From an uncultured Collinsella sp. (GTDB lineage: Bacteria; Actinomycetota; Coriobacteriia; Coriobacteriales; Coriobacteriaceae), in assembly GCA_958348225.1 (NCBI GenBank), contig CATVYG010000042.1, forward strand, positions 1 through 19,811: 19,811 nt of DNA, in the 5' to 3' direction. The translations under genes and the position numbers were made by a program. Every line of letters starts with the position of its first letter. Position 1 is the first letter of the stretch. Shown piece after piece: positions 1 to 7,713 of this stretch. A model generated the notes under the pieces. The model was not told where the DNA came from and did not search any database. It saw only the letters and a list, made by a program, of their open reading frames with translations.

Positions 1-190
1 GGGAGGCGGGGCTGTCCCTCCCGGAATCGTCCAAATAGGTGTTGCCAATCCACATCCACTCCGCGACCTCGCCCCAGGGGTTGCCGCGGAACCTCCTCGT
101 CACGGCCTCGCCCGTCTCCGCGTCGAGCGCGCAGACGGTGGTGGACCTGAGGTGTACGTCCATTCCGAAGGCGGTAGAATATCTAGGCAC
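1..190 (-). CDS. IS110-family transposase, N-terminal fragment (runs off window edge)
   Basis: Reading the minus strand from a GTG at 190-188 gives an open frame of 63 codons to the window edge. It begins VPRYSTAFGMDVHLRSTTV, continues with CALDAETGEAVTRRFRGNPW, and then EVAEWM. An early aspartate in a G-M-D-V-H context, followed by a strand reading CALDAETGE, is what the RuvC-like (DEDD) catalytic domain of IS110 transposases looks like at its N-terminus. A GGGAGG ribosome-binding site (196-201) sits 5 nt before the GTG. After about residue 46 the sequence (WIGNTYLDDSGRDSPAS) no longer resembles the usual next segment of the family (a G-F-P-x-P-V strand leading to the catalytic E). The copy may therefore be rearranged, or it may be a divergent subgroup. 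Family assignment is from recognition of the N-terminus only. Confidence 0.65.
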   Translation of the reverse strand, partial: MPRYSTAFGMDVHLRSTTVCALDAETGEAVTRRFRGNPWGEVAEWMWIGNTYLDDSGRDSPAS

Positions 191-561
191 GGGAGCCTCC
201 CAACCTCGTTGCGGCGCGGCTGCGCCTCTGGCACTTCAACAACATTGTCGCAGCCCCGACCCGCGGTCACGAGCGGGGGCTCCTGTCGTTTCCGTGCCTT
301 CGGATTGGGTCATAGTGTCTGACTTTTGCTCAACCTATGGTGTCATCTCGCCCCAAAAGGACCTTGCTCGCTCTGGCGGGCTTTCGCTGTTGTTGCCAGG
401 GCATCGGCGTTGCCTTGGCCGTCAATAGTCATTGGGGGCGTTCTCAAACGACTACCCAACGGCTATTGCACACATGGCTCGCATGACAGTCGTCTCTTTT
501 ATGTTTCCTTTAGCCGTCGCTGCCTAGGATGGGGGTTAGTCGGTAGGAAGGGAGCGTCTAT
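191..561. other. Non-coding stretch, probably the upstream end of the IS110-like element plus the ThrE promoter region
   Basis: No convincing gene in 370 bases. IS110 elements carry a non-coding end directly upstream of the transposase that encodes a structured bridge RNA, and they lack terminal inverted repeats, so the element boundary cannot be placed by eye. Two compact hairpins lie next to the transposase start. The first is GGCGC/GCGCC (213-217 with 222-226, loop GGCT). The second closes 252-255 with 278-281 and 260-264 with 273-277 around a loop at 265-272. A looser CTGGC/GCCAG stem lies at 373-399. The right portion must also hold the promoter of the gene at 562; I could not pick it with confidence. 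Confidence 0.4.
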
Positions 562-2130
562 ATGGACGACGCGAGCGAGCGTGCAATCGAAGAGGACATG
601 CTCGATCAGTTCAACTACTTTGATGATGAGGATGAGGAGCTAATCGATCGTCGCGAGCCAGCGCCGCTTGATTCCTTTGATCTGGTCGATGAAGAGCCCA
701 ACGAGGACGAGGGCGAATCAACGGAGCCCCCACAGTCTTCGCGCCTGGACTCGCTGCTTTCGAGAGGCCCTATGCACCACGGCGCTCGTGCCGGCGCGCT
801 CCATATGAAAACTGACTGGCGCCAGATCGTGACGGCAGGCGATGAGCTTGCCGTCGATGCGCCGCTCACCGATAAGTCATCCATCATCTGTCGCACCGGC
901 ATGCTTATGCTGGCAAGCGGAACAGGTGCCTGGCGCGTGCGCGATACCATGAATCGTGTTGCTGCCGTACTCGGCGTCACGATTCACGTCGACCTGAGTC
1001 TTCTGTCGTTTGAGTGCACCTGCATCGAAGACGGCCACTGCTTTAACGAGGTCGTCAGCCTACCCACAACGGGGGTCAATACTCATCGCATTTGGATGAT
1101 GGAGAGCTTCTTAAAGGAAATCGAGATTTACGGGCGCCGTTTTACCGTGCACGAGTACCACGAGATGCTCAAGACCGTTGAGAGCTCAAAGCCCGATTAC
1201 GCTCCCTGGCAACAGGGCCTTGCGGCGGCCTGTGCTTGCGGCGCCTTCGTCTTTTTGCTCGGCGGCGGCCCTATCGAGATGGCCTGCGCATTCGTAGGCG
1301 CTGGTGTCGGCAACTTTGCTCGCTCCCATATTCTCAAGCAGGGCCTTGGCCAGTTTAGCGCGCTGACGATCGGCGTTGCGCTCGCTTGCGTTTCGTATCT
1401 GCTGGCATTGCTCGGCCTTGGCCAGGTCGTACCGGGGGCAATGTCGCACCAAGAAGGCTATATCGGCGCCATGCTCTTTGTGATTCCCGGCTTTCCCCTC
1501 ATTACGGCAGGCCTTGACATCGCTAAGCTCGACATGCGAAGCGGTATCGAGCGTCTTTCGTATGCTGTGTCGATTATTGTGATGGCGACCCTCGTAGGCT
1601 GGATGGTTGCCGAGTGCGTGGGACTGGCGCCGGATGACTTCGCCCCGCTTGGTCTCTCACCGTTGGCTCTTACGCTCTTGCGCATACTGATGAGCTTTAT
1701 CGGCGTATTTGGCTTCTCGGTTATGTTCAACAGTCCGGTAAAGATGGCAGCGGCGGCAGGGCTCATCGGCGCCGTGTCTAATACCTTGCGCCTTACGCTC
1801 GTCGATGCGCCGACGCTGTTTCCCTTCTTGGGCCTGAGTGCGGGCATGCCTCCCGAGGCGGCTGCGTTTACCGGCGCGTTGGTATCGGGGCTGCTCGCGA
1901 GCTTAGCCGAAATCAAGCTCACCTACCCACGCATCGCCCTTACGGTGCCATCGATTGTCATTATGGTGCCGGGTTTGTATCTGTATCGCTCGATGTATTA
2001 CATGTGCACCTTCGACACGGTCAATATGCTCGGCTGGTTTGTGCGTGCAGTGCTCATCGTGGCGTTTTTGCCTGTTGGCCTGGGTGTGGCGCGCACCCTC
2101 ACCGACCCTCGCTGGCGCCACACCAGCTAA
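562..2130 (+). CDS. thrE: Threonine/serine exporter, fused ThrE-type membrane protein
   Basis: This is probably an inner-membrane exporter of threonine and serine in the ThrE family. The 522-residue chain joins both halves of the family (ThrE N-terminal domain and ThrE_2). Residues 1-75 are strongly acidic and low-complexity (DDEDEE at 21-26, DEEPNEDEGE at 43-52). Residues 105-200 are the soluble domain beginning IICRTGMLMLASGTGAWRV. About ten hydrophobic segments follow from 217 to 510, and the family motif VIPGFPLITAGLDI is at 307-320. A second related segment, VPSIVIMVPGLYLYRSMYY (462-480), marks the second half. The start at ATG 562 is backed by AAGGGAG at 548-554, 7 nt upstream. The gene stands alone, with the IS110-like remnant behind it and palindromic repeats after it. 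Substrate is inferred from family. Confidence 0.85.
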   Translation: MDDASERAIEEDMLDQFNYFDDEDEELIDRREPAPLDSFDLVDEEPNEDEGESTEPPQSSRLDSLLSRGPMHHGARAGALHMKTDWRQIVTAGDELAVDAPLTDKSSIICRTGMLMLASGTGAWRVRDTMNRVAAVLGVTIHVDLSLLSFECTCIEDGHCFNEVVSLPTTGVNTHRIWMMESFLKEIEIYGRRFTVHEYHEMLKTVESSKPDYAPWQQGLAAACACGAFVFLLGGGPIEMACAFVGAGVGNFARSHILKQGLGQFSALTIGVALACVSYLLALLGLGQVVPGAMSHQEGYIGAMLFVIPGFPLITAGLDIAKLDMRSGIERLSYAVSIIVMATLVGWMVAECVGLAPDDFAPLGLSPLALTLLRILMSFIGVFGFSVMFNSPVKMAAAAGLIGAVSNTLRLTLVDAPTLFPFLGLSAGMPPEAAAFTGALVSGLLASLAEIKLTYPRIALTVPSIVIMVPGLYLYRSMYYMCTFDTVNMLGWFVRAVLIVAFLPVGLGVARTLTDPRWRHTS

Positions 2131-2232
2131 TTGGTGCAAGGGGGACATGTTACTTTGCACCAAATGAGTTGCGGTGAAATAGGGACTGAATTGCTGCTTA
2201 AAGGGTCAAAACAGTCCGTATTCCACCGCAAC
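2131..2232. repeat. Two tandem intergenic palindromes (REP-like)
   Basis: Immediately after the thrE stop there is a perfect 9-bp inverted repeat, TTGGTGCAA (2131-2139) with TTGCACCAA (2155-2163). Five bases later a longer imperfect one starts. GTTGCGGTG (2168-2176) pairs with CACCGCAAC (2224-2232), AATA (2178-2181) with TATT (2219-2222), and GGACTG (2183-2188) with CAGTCC (2212-2217). That gives 19 paired bases per arm with two mismatches and a 23-base loop. Neither has a T-tract, so they are not ordinary terminators. The composition is less GC-rich than the surrounding genes. Most likely a dispersed palindromic repeat; copy number cannot be seen from one window. Confidence 0.6.
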
Positions 2233-2282
2233 TTAGGGGGTCGGGGGATTATCGGTGCCCTGCATCTTCATAAACTCAACGC

Positions 2283-2312
2283 TTACGAAGCGCATGCGTT
2301 TCGTGCTAGGCT
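2283..2312 (+). promoter_or_regulatory. Possible promoter with a palindromic operator for the DUF2798 gene
   Basis: A near-perfect 20-bp palindrome, ACGAAGCGCA/TGCGTTTCGT (2285-2304, one mismatched pair), lies between a TTACGA box (2283-2288) and a TAGGCT box (2307-2312) preceded by TG, with an 18-base spacer. A promoter is needed here because the next gene starts at 2444, only 44 bases after a terminator-like hairpin. The box matches are weak, and the palindrome is the stronger signal. Confidence 0.3.
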
Positions 2313-2348
2313 GGTTCCACCACATAAGTAGTCGCAGACGCGCGTACC

Positions 2349-2399
2349 ACGGGCGGGCGAGATGAAGTTCCAACAGCTCCATCTTGCCCGCCCGTTTTT
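2349..2399 (+). terminator. Strong T-tailed hairpin in the leader of the DUF2798 gene
   Basis: CGGGCGGGC (2350-2358) pairs with GCCCGCCCG (2386-2394), extended inward by a G-U pair and AGATG/CATCT (2360-2364 with 2380-2384), and outward by A2349-T2395. The loop is 15 bases and the hairpin runs into TTTTT. It is a textbook intrinsic terminator, 220 bases after thrE. It is also only 44 bases before the next start codon, which leaves no room for a promoter in between. It may end thrE transcripts, act as an attenuator for the downstream gene, or both. Confidence 0.75.
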
Positions 2400-2443
2400 G
2401 TTGCGTGGCGCCGCGGCACAACACAGAGAGGAATCTGCCCTTT

Positions 2444-2992
2444 ATGCCTATCAACAAACGAGAGAGCCTGCTGTTCACCTTTATCATGTGCTTTTGCATG
2501 GTGCTCTGGATGAGCATCTACAACGTTGCCCTACAGCACGGGGCCATCAACGGCGAGGTTGTTGCCGCTGCGTGGCTCGGCTTCCCCGTTGCCTACATTT
2601 TTGCCATGTGCTGCGACTGGTTCGTCGCCAGCCCGCTCGCCAAGGGTTTCGCCTTTAAGTACTTGGTCACGCCGGGCAAGAGCTCGCCACTTGCCATGAC
2701 GCTCGCCGTCAGCTCCTGCATGGTCGTTCCCATGGTCATCATCATGTCGCTTTACGGTGCCTGCGAGGGTCTGACGCACATGCCCGGCGGCATCCTTGCG
2801 AACCTGTATTCCGTGCCCGCGATCTGGATGATCAACATCCCGCATAATTTTGTGATGGCGCTGCCGTGGAACCTTTTGGTAGCCGGTCCGATTTCCCACT
2901 TCGTCTTCCGTCGCGCCTTCCCTGTGGGGACGGTTTTCGAGGAGGAGCATGCCGAGCTCTTGGAGCAGGCTATGGCTCCTGAGTGCGAGTAG
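2444..2992 (+). CDS. DUF2798-family four-helix membrane protein
   Basis: The 182-residue product has four hydrophobic segments (about 8-30, 40-60, 82-104 and 133-155) arranged as two similar halves. Each half starts with a short basic or polar stretch, followed by a helix beginning FTFIMCFCMVLWMS or LAVSSCMVVPMVIIMS, then a helix ending in a small-residue/aromatic pattern. This two-repeat layout fits the DUF2798 family, whose biochemical role is unknown. The reading frame is open further upstream to 2384, but ATG 2444 is preferred. It is preceded by GAGAGGA (2426-2432, 11 nt away), and the upstream codons overlap the terminator hairpin. The tail (163-182) is acidic and soluble. It lies alone between two terminators, so it is probably a single-gene unit. 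No function is inferred. Confidence 0.75.
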   Translation: MPINKRESLLFTFIMCFCMVLWMSIYNVALQHGAINGEVVAAAWLGFPVAYIFAMCCDWFVASPLAKGFAFKYLVTPGKSSPLAMTLAVSSCMVVPMVIIMSLYGACEGLTHMPGGILANLYSVPAIWMINIPHNFVMALPWNLLVAGPISHFVFRRAFPVGTVFEEEHAELLEQAMAPECE

Positions 2993-2994
2993 CT

Positions 2995-3046
2995 CGCTTA
3001 GGGATCTGCTGAGCGCGGGCGACTTGCTTGGTTGGAGCCCTAAGCG
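2995..3046. other. Inverted repeat just after the DUF2798 gene
   Basis: CGCTTAGGG (2995-3003) and CCCTAAGCG (3038-3046) are perfect 9-base arms around a 34-base loop, starting two bases after the stop codon. There is no T-tract. It may be a 3'-end stabilising stem or a weak pausing site. The remainder of 3047-3158 shows no convincing gene. Confidence 0.4.
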
Positions 3047-3158
3047 TGGATAGCTCTCTCGGCGACATCGCGGGCGTGAGCGGTGCGCATGACCGGAGGG
3101 CCCGTGCTGCTCCGTTGCCCGACGTGCTAGCGCGCAGAACAATCTGTTGGTGCATTCG

Positions 3159-3193
3159 GCGGCTGCTGAAGCGTTTCGGCAGCCGCGTTTTAT
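3159..3193 (+). terminator. Intrinsic terminator upstream of the activase operon
   Basis: GCGGCTGCTGAA (3159-3170) pairs with TTCGGCAGCCGC (3175-3186), including one G-U pair, around a GCGT loop, and is followed by GTTTTAT. It closes transcription arriving from the DUF2798 gene and insulates the operator and promoter directly after it. Confidence 0.8.
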
Positions 3194-3203
3194 ACGGAGT
3201 TTA

Positions 3204-3241
3204 AATACAACAGTCTGTTGTATTACGTAGAGTGGTATATC
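3204..3241 (+). promoter_or_regulatory. Operator palindrome and extended -10 promoter of the activase-tetR operon
   Basis: AATACAACAG (3204-3213) and CTGTTGTATT (3215-3224) form a perfect 21-bp palindrome around a single T at 3214. Such an AT-rich perfect dyad in GC-rich DNA is a convincing repressor site. Twelve bases further on, TGG then TATATC (3233-3241) is a good extended -10, which places the dyad over the -35 region, where a bound repressor would block polymerase. The obvious candidate regulator is the TetR protein encoded at the end of the same operon. The site is seen directly; the regulator assignment is inference. Confidence 0.7.
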
Positions 3242-3273
3242 TCTAGCAGGAAAAATGCGAGAGACGGAGCATT

Positions 3274-6200
3274 ATGGCGTTGCTAGTAGGACTGGACGTA
3301 GGGTCGACGACGACCAAAGTTTACGCGATGCACGAGGATATGACCGAGGCGTGGTGGGGATATCGCCGCCACGGGGCGTGTCAGACAGCGAGCGTGCGCG
3401 CCATGCTCGGCGAGCTCGCCGAGCGCTTTCCCCATGAGTCGCTGCGCGTTGCGGTGACCGGCTCGGGTGCGCGCGATATCGCGACCGCGCTGGGCGCCTC
3501 GTACGTTCAGGAGGTGGTCGCCAACGCGCTCGCGATCAGCAGATTCTATCCGCAGACACGCTGCGCCATCGAGCTGGGCGGCCAAGACGCCAAGATGATC
3601 TTCTTCCGCACCAACGATAAGGGAGACATCGAGGTTGCCGACATGCGCATGAACGGCTCGTGCGCAGGCGGTACCGGTGCATTTATCGACGAGATGGCAA
3701 AGCTCATGGGGGTCGGCACCGAATCGGGCGAGTTCGAGCAGCTCGCAAGCCGGGGAACGACCGTCCACGAGGTCTCGGGCCGCTGCGGCGTGTACGCAAA
3801 GACCGATATCCAGCCGCTGCTCAACGAGGGCATTCCTACCACCGACCTGGCGCTTTCGGCGCTTCACGCGGTCGCCCGCCAAACGATCGGCGGTCTGGCC
3901 CAGGGTATCGACATCGAGCCGCCGGTAATCTTCGAGGGCGGTACGCTCGCCTACAACCCCACGCTGGTCCGCGTGTTCCGGGAGCAACTGAATCTATCGG
4001 ACGATCAGGTTATCGTCCCGCGCGATCCGCAGATCATGGTCGCGCGCGGTGCCGCCCTGTCGCTGACCGACATGTTCGCATCGTCCCAACCGATCGACCT
4101 TCCCGACGCTTTTGTCCGGCTGGATAAGCTCGAGACGGTCGCGCCCGCAAGCGGGGAGGGACGTCTTGCCCAGCCCTTTTTTGCCACACCTGCCGAGCAG
4201 GCGGATTTTACGGCACGCCATGGCAAAGAGACGCCGGCAAAGGGTCCGGATGCGTATGCGCCCGGAGAGACGGTGCGTGTGGCGCTCGGTATCGATTCGG
4301 GGAGCACGACGACCAAGTTCGCCCTGGTCGATGAGGCGGGTGAGCTTGTCGATTCGTTCTACGCGTCTAATAACGGCAGACCGCTCGACGTCGCCCAACA
4401 GGGTCTTGTCAGCTTGAAGAACCGCTGGGAGACAGCGGGAGTCACGCTTGCGATCGATGCCGTGGGCACCACGGGATACGGCGAGGAGCTTTTCGCGCGC
4501 GCGTTCCACGCCGACTACCATACGGTCGAGACGGTCGCGCACGCCCGCGCCGCGTGCGCATGCGTTCCCGATGCGACCTTCGTGCTCGACATCGGCGGAC
4601 AGGATATGAAGGCCATCTGGCTCAACCACGGCGTGCTGACCGATATCGTCGTCAACGAGGCGTGCTCTGCGGGCTGCGGCTCGTTCCTCGAGGGTTTTGC
4701 CAAAAACCTCGGAATAGCCATTGAGGATATCGCGACCGAGGCATTTTCGTCCAAAGCCCCCGCCGTTCTCGGCAGCCGCTGCACGGTGTTCATGAACAGC
4801 AGCGTCGTTTCCGAGCAGCGGCGCGGTAAGGGTCCGGGCGACATCATGGCCGGTCTCTGCCGTTCGATTATCGAGAACGTGTTCACCAAGGTCATTCGCG
4901 TTTCAAATCTCAACCGTCTGGGCGACAAAGTCGTCGTCCAGGGCGGCACGTTCCGAAACGACGCGGTGCTGCGCGCATTCGAGCAGTATCTGGGCAAACC
5001 CGTCACGCGTGCGCCCCACCCGGGGCTGATGGGCGCTATCGGTATCGCCCTGCTCGCGCGCGAGGAATGCCGCAAGGGCGACGCCGGCACGTCGTTTATC
5101 GGGCTCGATGCCGTGGAGCGCTTCGAGCATCGCGAGTTCGGCGGCGTTACCTGCCGTCGGTGCAACAACCGCTGCCAGCGCGCGGTCGTGGCATTTGGCG
5201 ACGGCTCGCTTTACGTCACGGGCAATCGCTGCCCGCGCGGCGGCGTCATCTCATGGGATGAGCTCGTGCGCGAGGTTCCCGCGGCGGAGGAGCTGCGTCC
5301 GCAGGGTGCTTGCGAGGCACAGGCACCCGGCACGGGGCGCGACCGGACCGCGGCTGCCCCCAATCTCTTTGTCGACCGCGAGAAGCTGCTGTTCGAGTCG
5401 TACCCCACGGTTCCCGTCTGCGGGGGGCGCGATGTCACGATCGGCATTCCCCGTGTGCTCGAGTTCTGGGACACCATGCCGTTCTGGTCGACGTTCTTCA
5501 GCGCGCTCGGCTTTAAGGTGCGCGTCTCGGGACGCAGCACCAAGGCGATGTACGAGCGCGGTCTGGCGCACGTCACATCCGACACCGTGTGCTTCCCGGC
5601 CAAGCTCGTCCACGGGCACATCCGCAATCTCGTCGACGCCGGCGTCGACCGCATCTTCATGCCCATCATCACGACGGTGCCCACCGAAAACACCGCCTCT
5701 ACCAGCGAGTGGATGTGCGCCGTCGTAAAGGGATACCCCTACGTGATGCGCAATTCCGATAACCCGGAGGAGCGTTTCGGCGTTCCGTTCGATACGCCGC
5801 TGTTCCACTGGTACGACGAGGGCGACCGAAACCGCCAGCTCAAGGCGTGGTGCAAGGAGACCTTCGATGTCGATGCCGACCTGGTTGCCAAGGCGACCGA
5901 GCAGGCGGACCGCGCGCAGCAGACGTTTGAGAACCAGCTGCAGCTGCGCGGCAGGCAGGTGCTCGAGAACGTGCACGAGGACGGCGGCTACGCGGTGGTG
6001 ATCGCTTCGCGCCCGTACCACAACGACCCGCTGGTCAACCACGGGCTGCCCAAGCTCTTCTCTGAGCGCGGCATCCCCGTGCTGACGCCCGATGCGGTGC
6101 CGGGGGTCTGCAACGTCGATCTTTCCAACAGCCGCATCGACATCGTGAACAACTACCATGCGCGCATGCTGTCGTGCGCGGTCATCGTCGCATCGACGCC

Positions 6201-7713
6201 CGAGCTCGAGCTCGTGCAGATGGGCAGCTTCGGCTGCGGCCACGATGCGTATCTCACCGACGAGATCGCGCGCATGATGGGCGAGATGGGCTCCAAGGTT
6301 CCGATGATGATCAAGCTCGATGAGAGCGACGTCGCCGGTCCCATGGGCATTCGCGTGCGTTCGTTTATCGAGTCGGTCAACCGTCGTCGCGCGGAGGAGC
6401 GTGCCGAGGGCGCCCGGGTGCACGCGGTCCATCCGCTCGACGACCCGTATAAGGTCAAGTACACCAAGCGCGACCGGCACGACAAGATCGCGCTGGTCCC
6501 CAACACCTCCCATGCGTTCTGCAGGCTCATGACCGCGGCGATGCGCAATCAGGGCGTGCGCGCCGAGGCCCTTGATATCGGGCGCGAGGATGCCATCCGC
6601 CTGGGCAAACGCTATGTGCACAACGACATCTGCTTCCCCGCGCAAATCGTGATCGGCGAGGCGCTCGCGGCACTCGAGAGCGGTAAGTACGACCCGCACG
6701 ACGTCGCCGTGGTGACTGGCAAGTATATCGGCGACTGCCGCCTGACGCACTACATGCCCCTGCTGCGCCGCGCGCTCGACGACGCGGGATACGACTATGT
6801 CCCGGTGCTCACCAACGACGACGTCGATGCCCACAATGCGCATCCGGGCTTCAAGCTCGGCCTTGGCCCGAGCATCCAGATCGCCTACGGTCTTCCCATG
6901 ATCGATGCCCTCGAGGCCATGCTTAGGCGCATCCGTCCCTACGAGCTCGAGAAGGGCGCGGCGGACGCTGCGTTCGACCGCGCGCTCGATGAGGTTATCG
7001 AGGGCATGGAGCGCTCCGGGCTGAGAGGCCAGGCGACGGGCTTCAAACGCGCGCTTGCGATCATGGACGCCGTTCCGTACGACCGCTCGAACCCGCATCC
7101 GACCGTTCTCATCGTGGGCGAGTACCTGCTCAATTTCCATCTCGGCGCCAACCACGAGATCGAGCGCTACCTCGAGGACAACGGGCTCGAGGTCATCGAG
7201 GCGCGCATGACCGACGTGATCCGCAAGACCTATTTCTACAAGCATGCGCAGTCGCGCGAGTTCCACGTCGACCTGTCGCTGCCCGAAAAGGCCTGGTACG
7301 CCACGGCGGACAACCTGTTCGAGCTCGCGCACGACCGTTGCGACCGCCTGGGCGCGGCGAGCCCGCTCTACGAGCCGCCGACGCGCATGCCCGAGCTCGT
7401 GCGCGCGAGCGATAAGATCCTGCACCATACGTTCGATGCGGGCGAGGGCGTGCTGATTCCGGCGGAGATCCTCGAGCACGCCAAGCGCGGCTGCCGCAAC
7501 TTCGTGATCCTGCAGCCGTTCGGGTGTCTGCCCAACCATGTCGTGGGGCGCGGGCTCATCCATGCGCTCAAGGAGCAGTATCCCACGGCGCAGTTCCTGC
7601 CGCTCGACTACGATCCCGACGTGAGCTTCGCCAACGTGGAGAACCGTCTTCAGATGCTCATCATGAACGCCAAGGCGCAGGGGTGCGGTGAGGCGCATGG
7701 CGAGACCGCGTAA
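3274..7713 (+). CDS. Giant acyl-CoA dehydratase (2-hydroxyglutaryl-CoA dehydratase type) activase
   Basis: Proteins of this family use ATP hydrolysis to push a low-potential electron from a [4Fe-4S] cluster into a radical CoA-ester dehydratase or reductase. This 1479-residue protein has two complete BadF/BcrAD-type ATPase modules. Module 1 (about 3-270) has GLDVGSTTTK (6-15), cluster-type cysteines C130 (NGSCAGGTG) and C171 (SGRCGVYAK). Module 2 (about 335-590) has GIDSGSTTTK (339-348), C464 (NEACSAGCG) and C503 (GSRCTVF). A four-cysteine site, C627-x2-C630-x3-C634-x18-C653, follows. A DUF2229/HgdB-like region begins near 720, with CFPA motifs at C773 and C1120 and a final QPFGCLPNHVVGRG near the C-terminus. 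GGAG (3266-3269) precedes ATG 3274. No dehydratase subunit genes are adjacent, so the client enzyme is unknown. It overlaps the tetR gene by 17 bases. Confidence 0.9.
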   Translation: MALLVGLDVGSTTTKVYAMHEDMTEAWWGYRRHGACQTASVRAMLGELAERFPHESLRVAVTGSGARDIATALGASYVQEVVANALAISRFYPQTRCAIELGGQDAKMIFFRTNDKGDIEVADMRMNGSCAGGTGAFIDEMAKLMGVGTESGEFEQLASRGTTVHEVSGRCGVYAKTDIQPLLNEGIPTTDLALSALHAVARQTIGGLAQGIDIEPPVIFEGGTLAYNPTLVRVFREQLNLSDDQVIVPRDPQIMVARGAALSLTDMFASSQPIDLPDAFVRLDKLETVAPASGEGRLAQPFFATPAEQADFTARHGKETPAKGPDAYAPGETVRVALGIDSGSTTTKFALVDEAGELVDSFYASNNGRPLDVAQQGLVSLKNRWETAGVTLAIDAVGTTGYGEELFARAFHADYHTVETVAHARAACACVPDATFVLDIGGQDMKAIWLNHGVLTDIVVNEACSAGCGSFLEGFAKNLGIAIEDIATEAFSSKAPAVLGSRCTVFMNSSVVSEQRRGKGPGDIMAGLCRSIIENVFTKVIRVSNLNRLGDKVVVQGGTFRNDAVLRAFEQYLGKPVTRAPHPGLMGAIGIALLAREECRKGDAGTSFIGLDAVERFEHREFGGVTCRRCNNRCQRAVVAFGDGSLYVTGNRCPRGGVISWDELVREVPAAEELRPQGACEAQAPGTGRDRTAAAPNLFVDREKLLFESYPTVPVCGGRDVTIGIPRVLEFWDTMPFWSTFFSALGFKVRVSGRSTKAMYERGLAHVTSDTVCFPAKLVHGHIRNLVDAGVDRIFMPIITTVPTENTASTSEWMCAVVKGYPYVMRNSDNPEERFGVPFDTPLFHWYDEGDRNRQLKAWCKETFDVDADLVAKATEQADRAQQTFENQLQLRGRQVLENVHEDGGYAVVIASRPYHNDPLVNHGLPKLFSERGIPVLTPDAVPGVCNVDLSNSRIDIVNNYHARMLSCAVIVASTPELELVQMGSFGCGHDAYLTDEIARMMGEMGSKVPMMIKLDESDVAGPMGIRVRSFIESVNRRRAEERAEGARVHAVHPLDDPYKVKYTKRDRHDKIALVPNTSHAFCRLMTAAMRNQGVRAEALDIGREDAIRLGKRYVHNDICFPAQIVIGEALAALESGKYDPHDVAVVTGKYIGDCRLTHYMPLLRRALDDAGYDYVPVLTNDDVDAHNAHPGFKLGLGPSIQIAYGLPMIDALEAMLRRIRPYELEKGAADAAFDRALDEVIEGMERSGLRGQATGFKRALAIMDAVPYDRSNPHPTVLIVGEYLLNFHLGANHEIERYLEDNGLEVIEARMTDVIRKTYFYKHAQSREFHVDLSLPEKAWYATADNLFELAHDRCDRLGAASPLYEPPTRMPELVRASDKILHHTFDAGEGVLIPAEILEHAKRGCRNFVILQPFGCLPNHVVGRGLIHALKEQYPTAQFLPLDYDPDVSFANVENRLQMLIMNAKAQGCGEAHGETA

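Noticed and set aside
2131..2331. A short frame from TTG 2131 running through the palindromes
   Set aside because: No ribosome-binding site, and the sequence is accounted for by inverted repeats; the product has no recognisable features.
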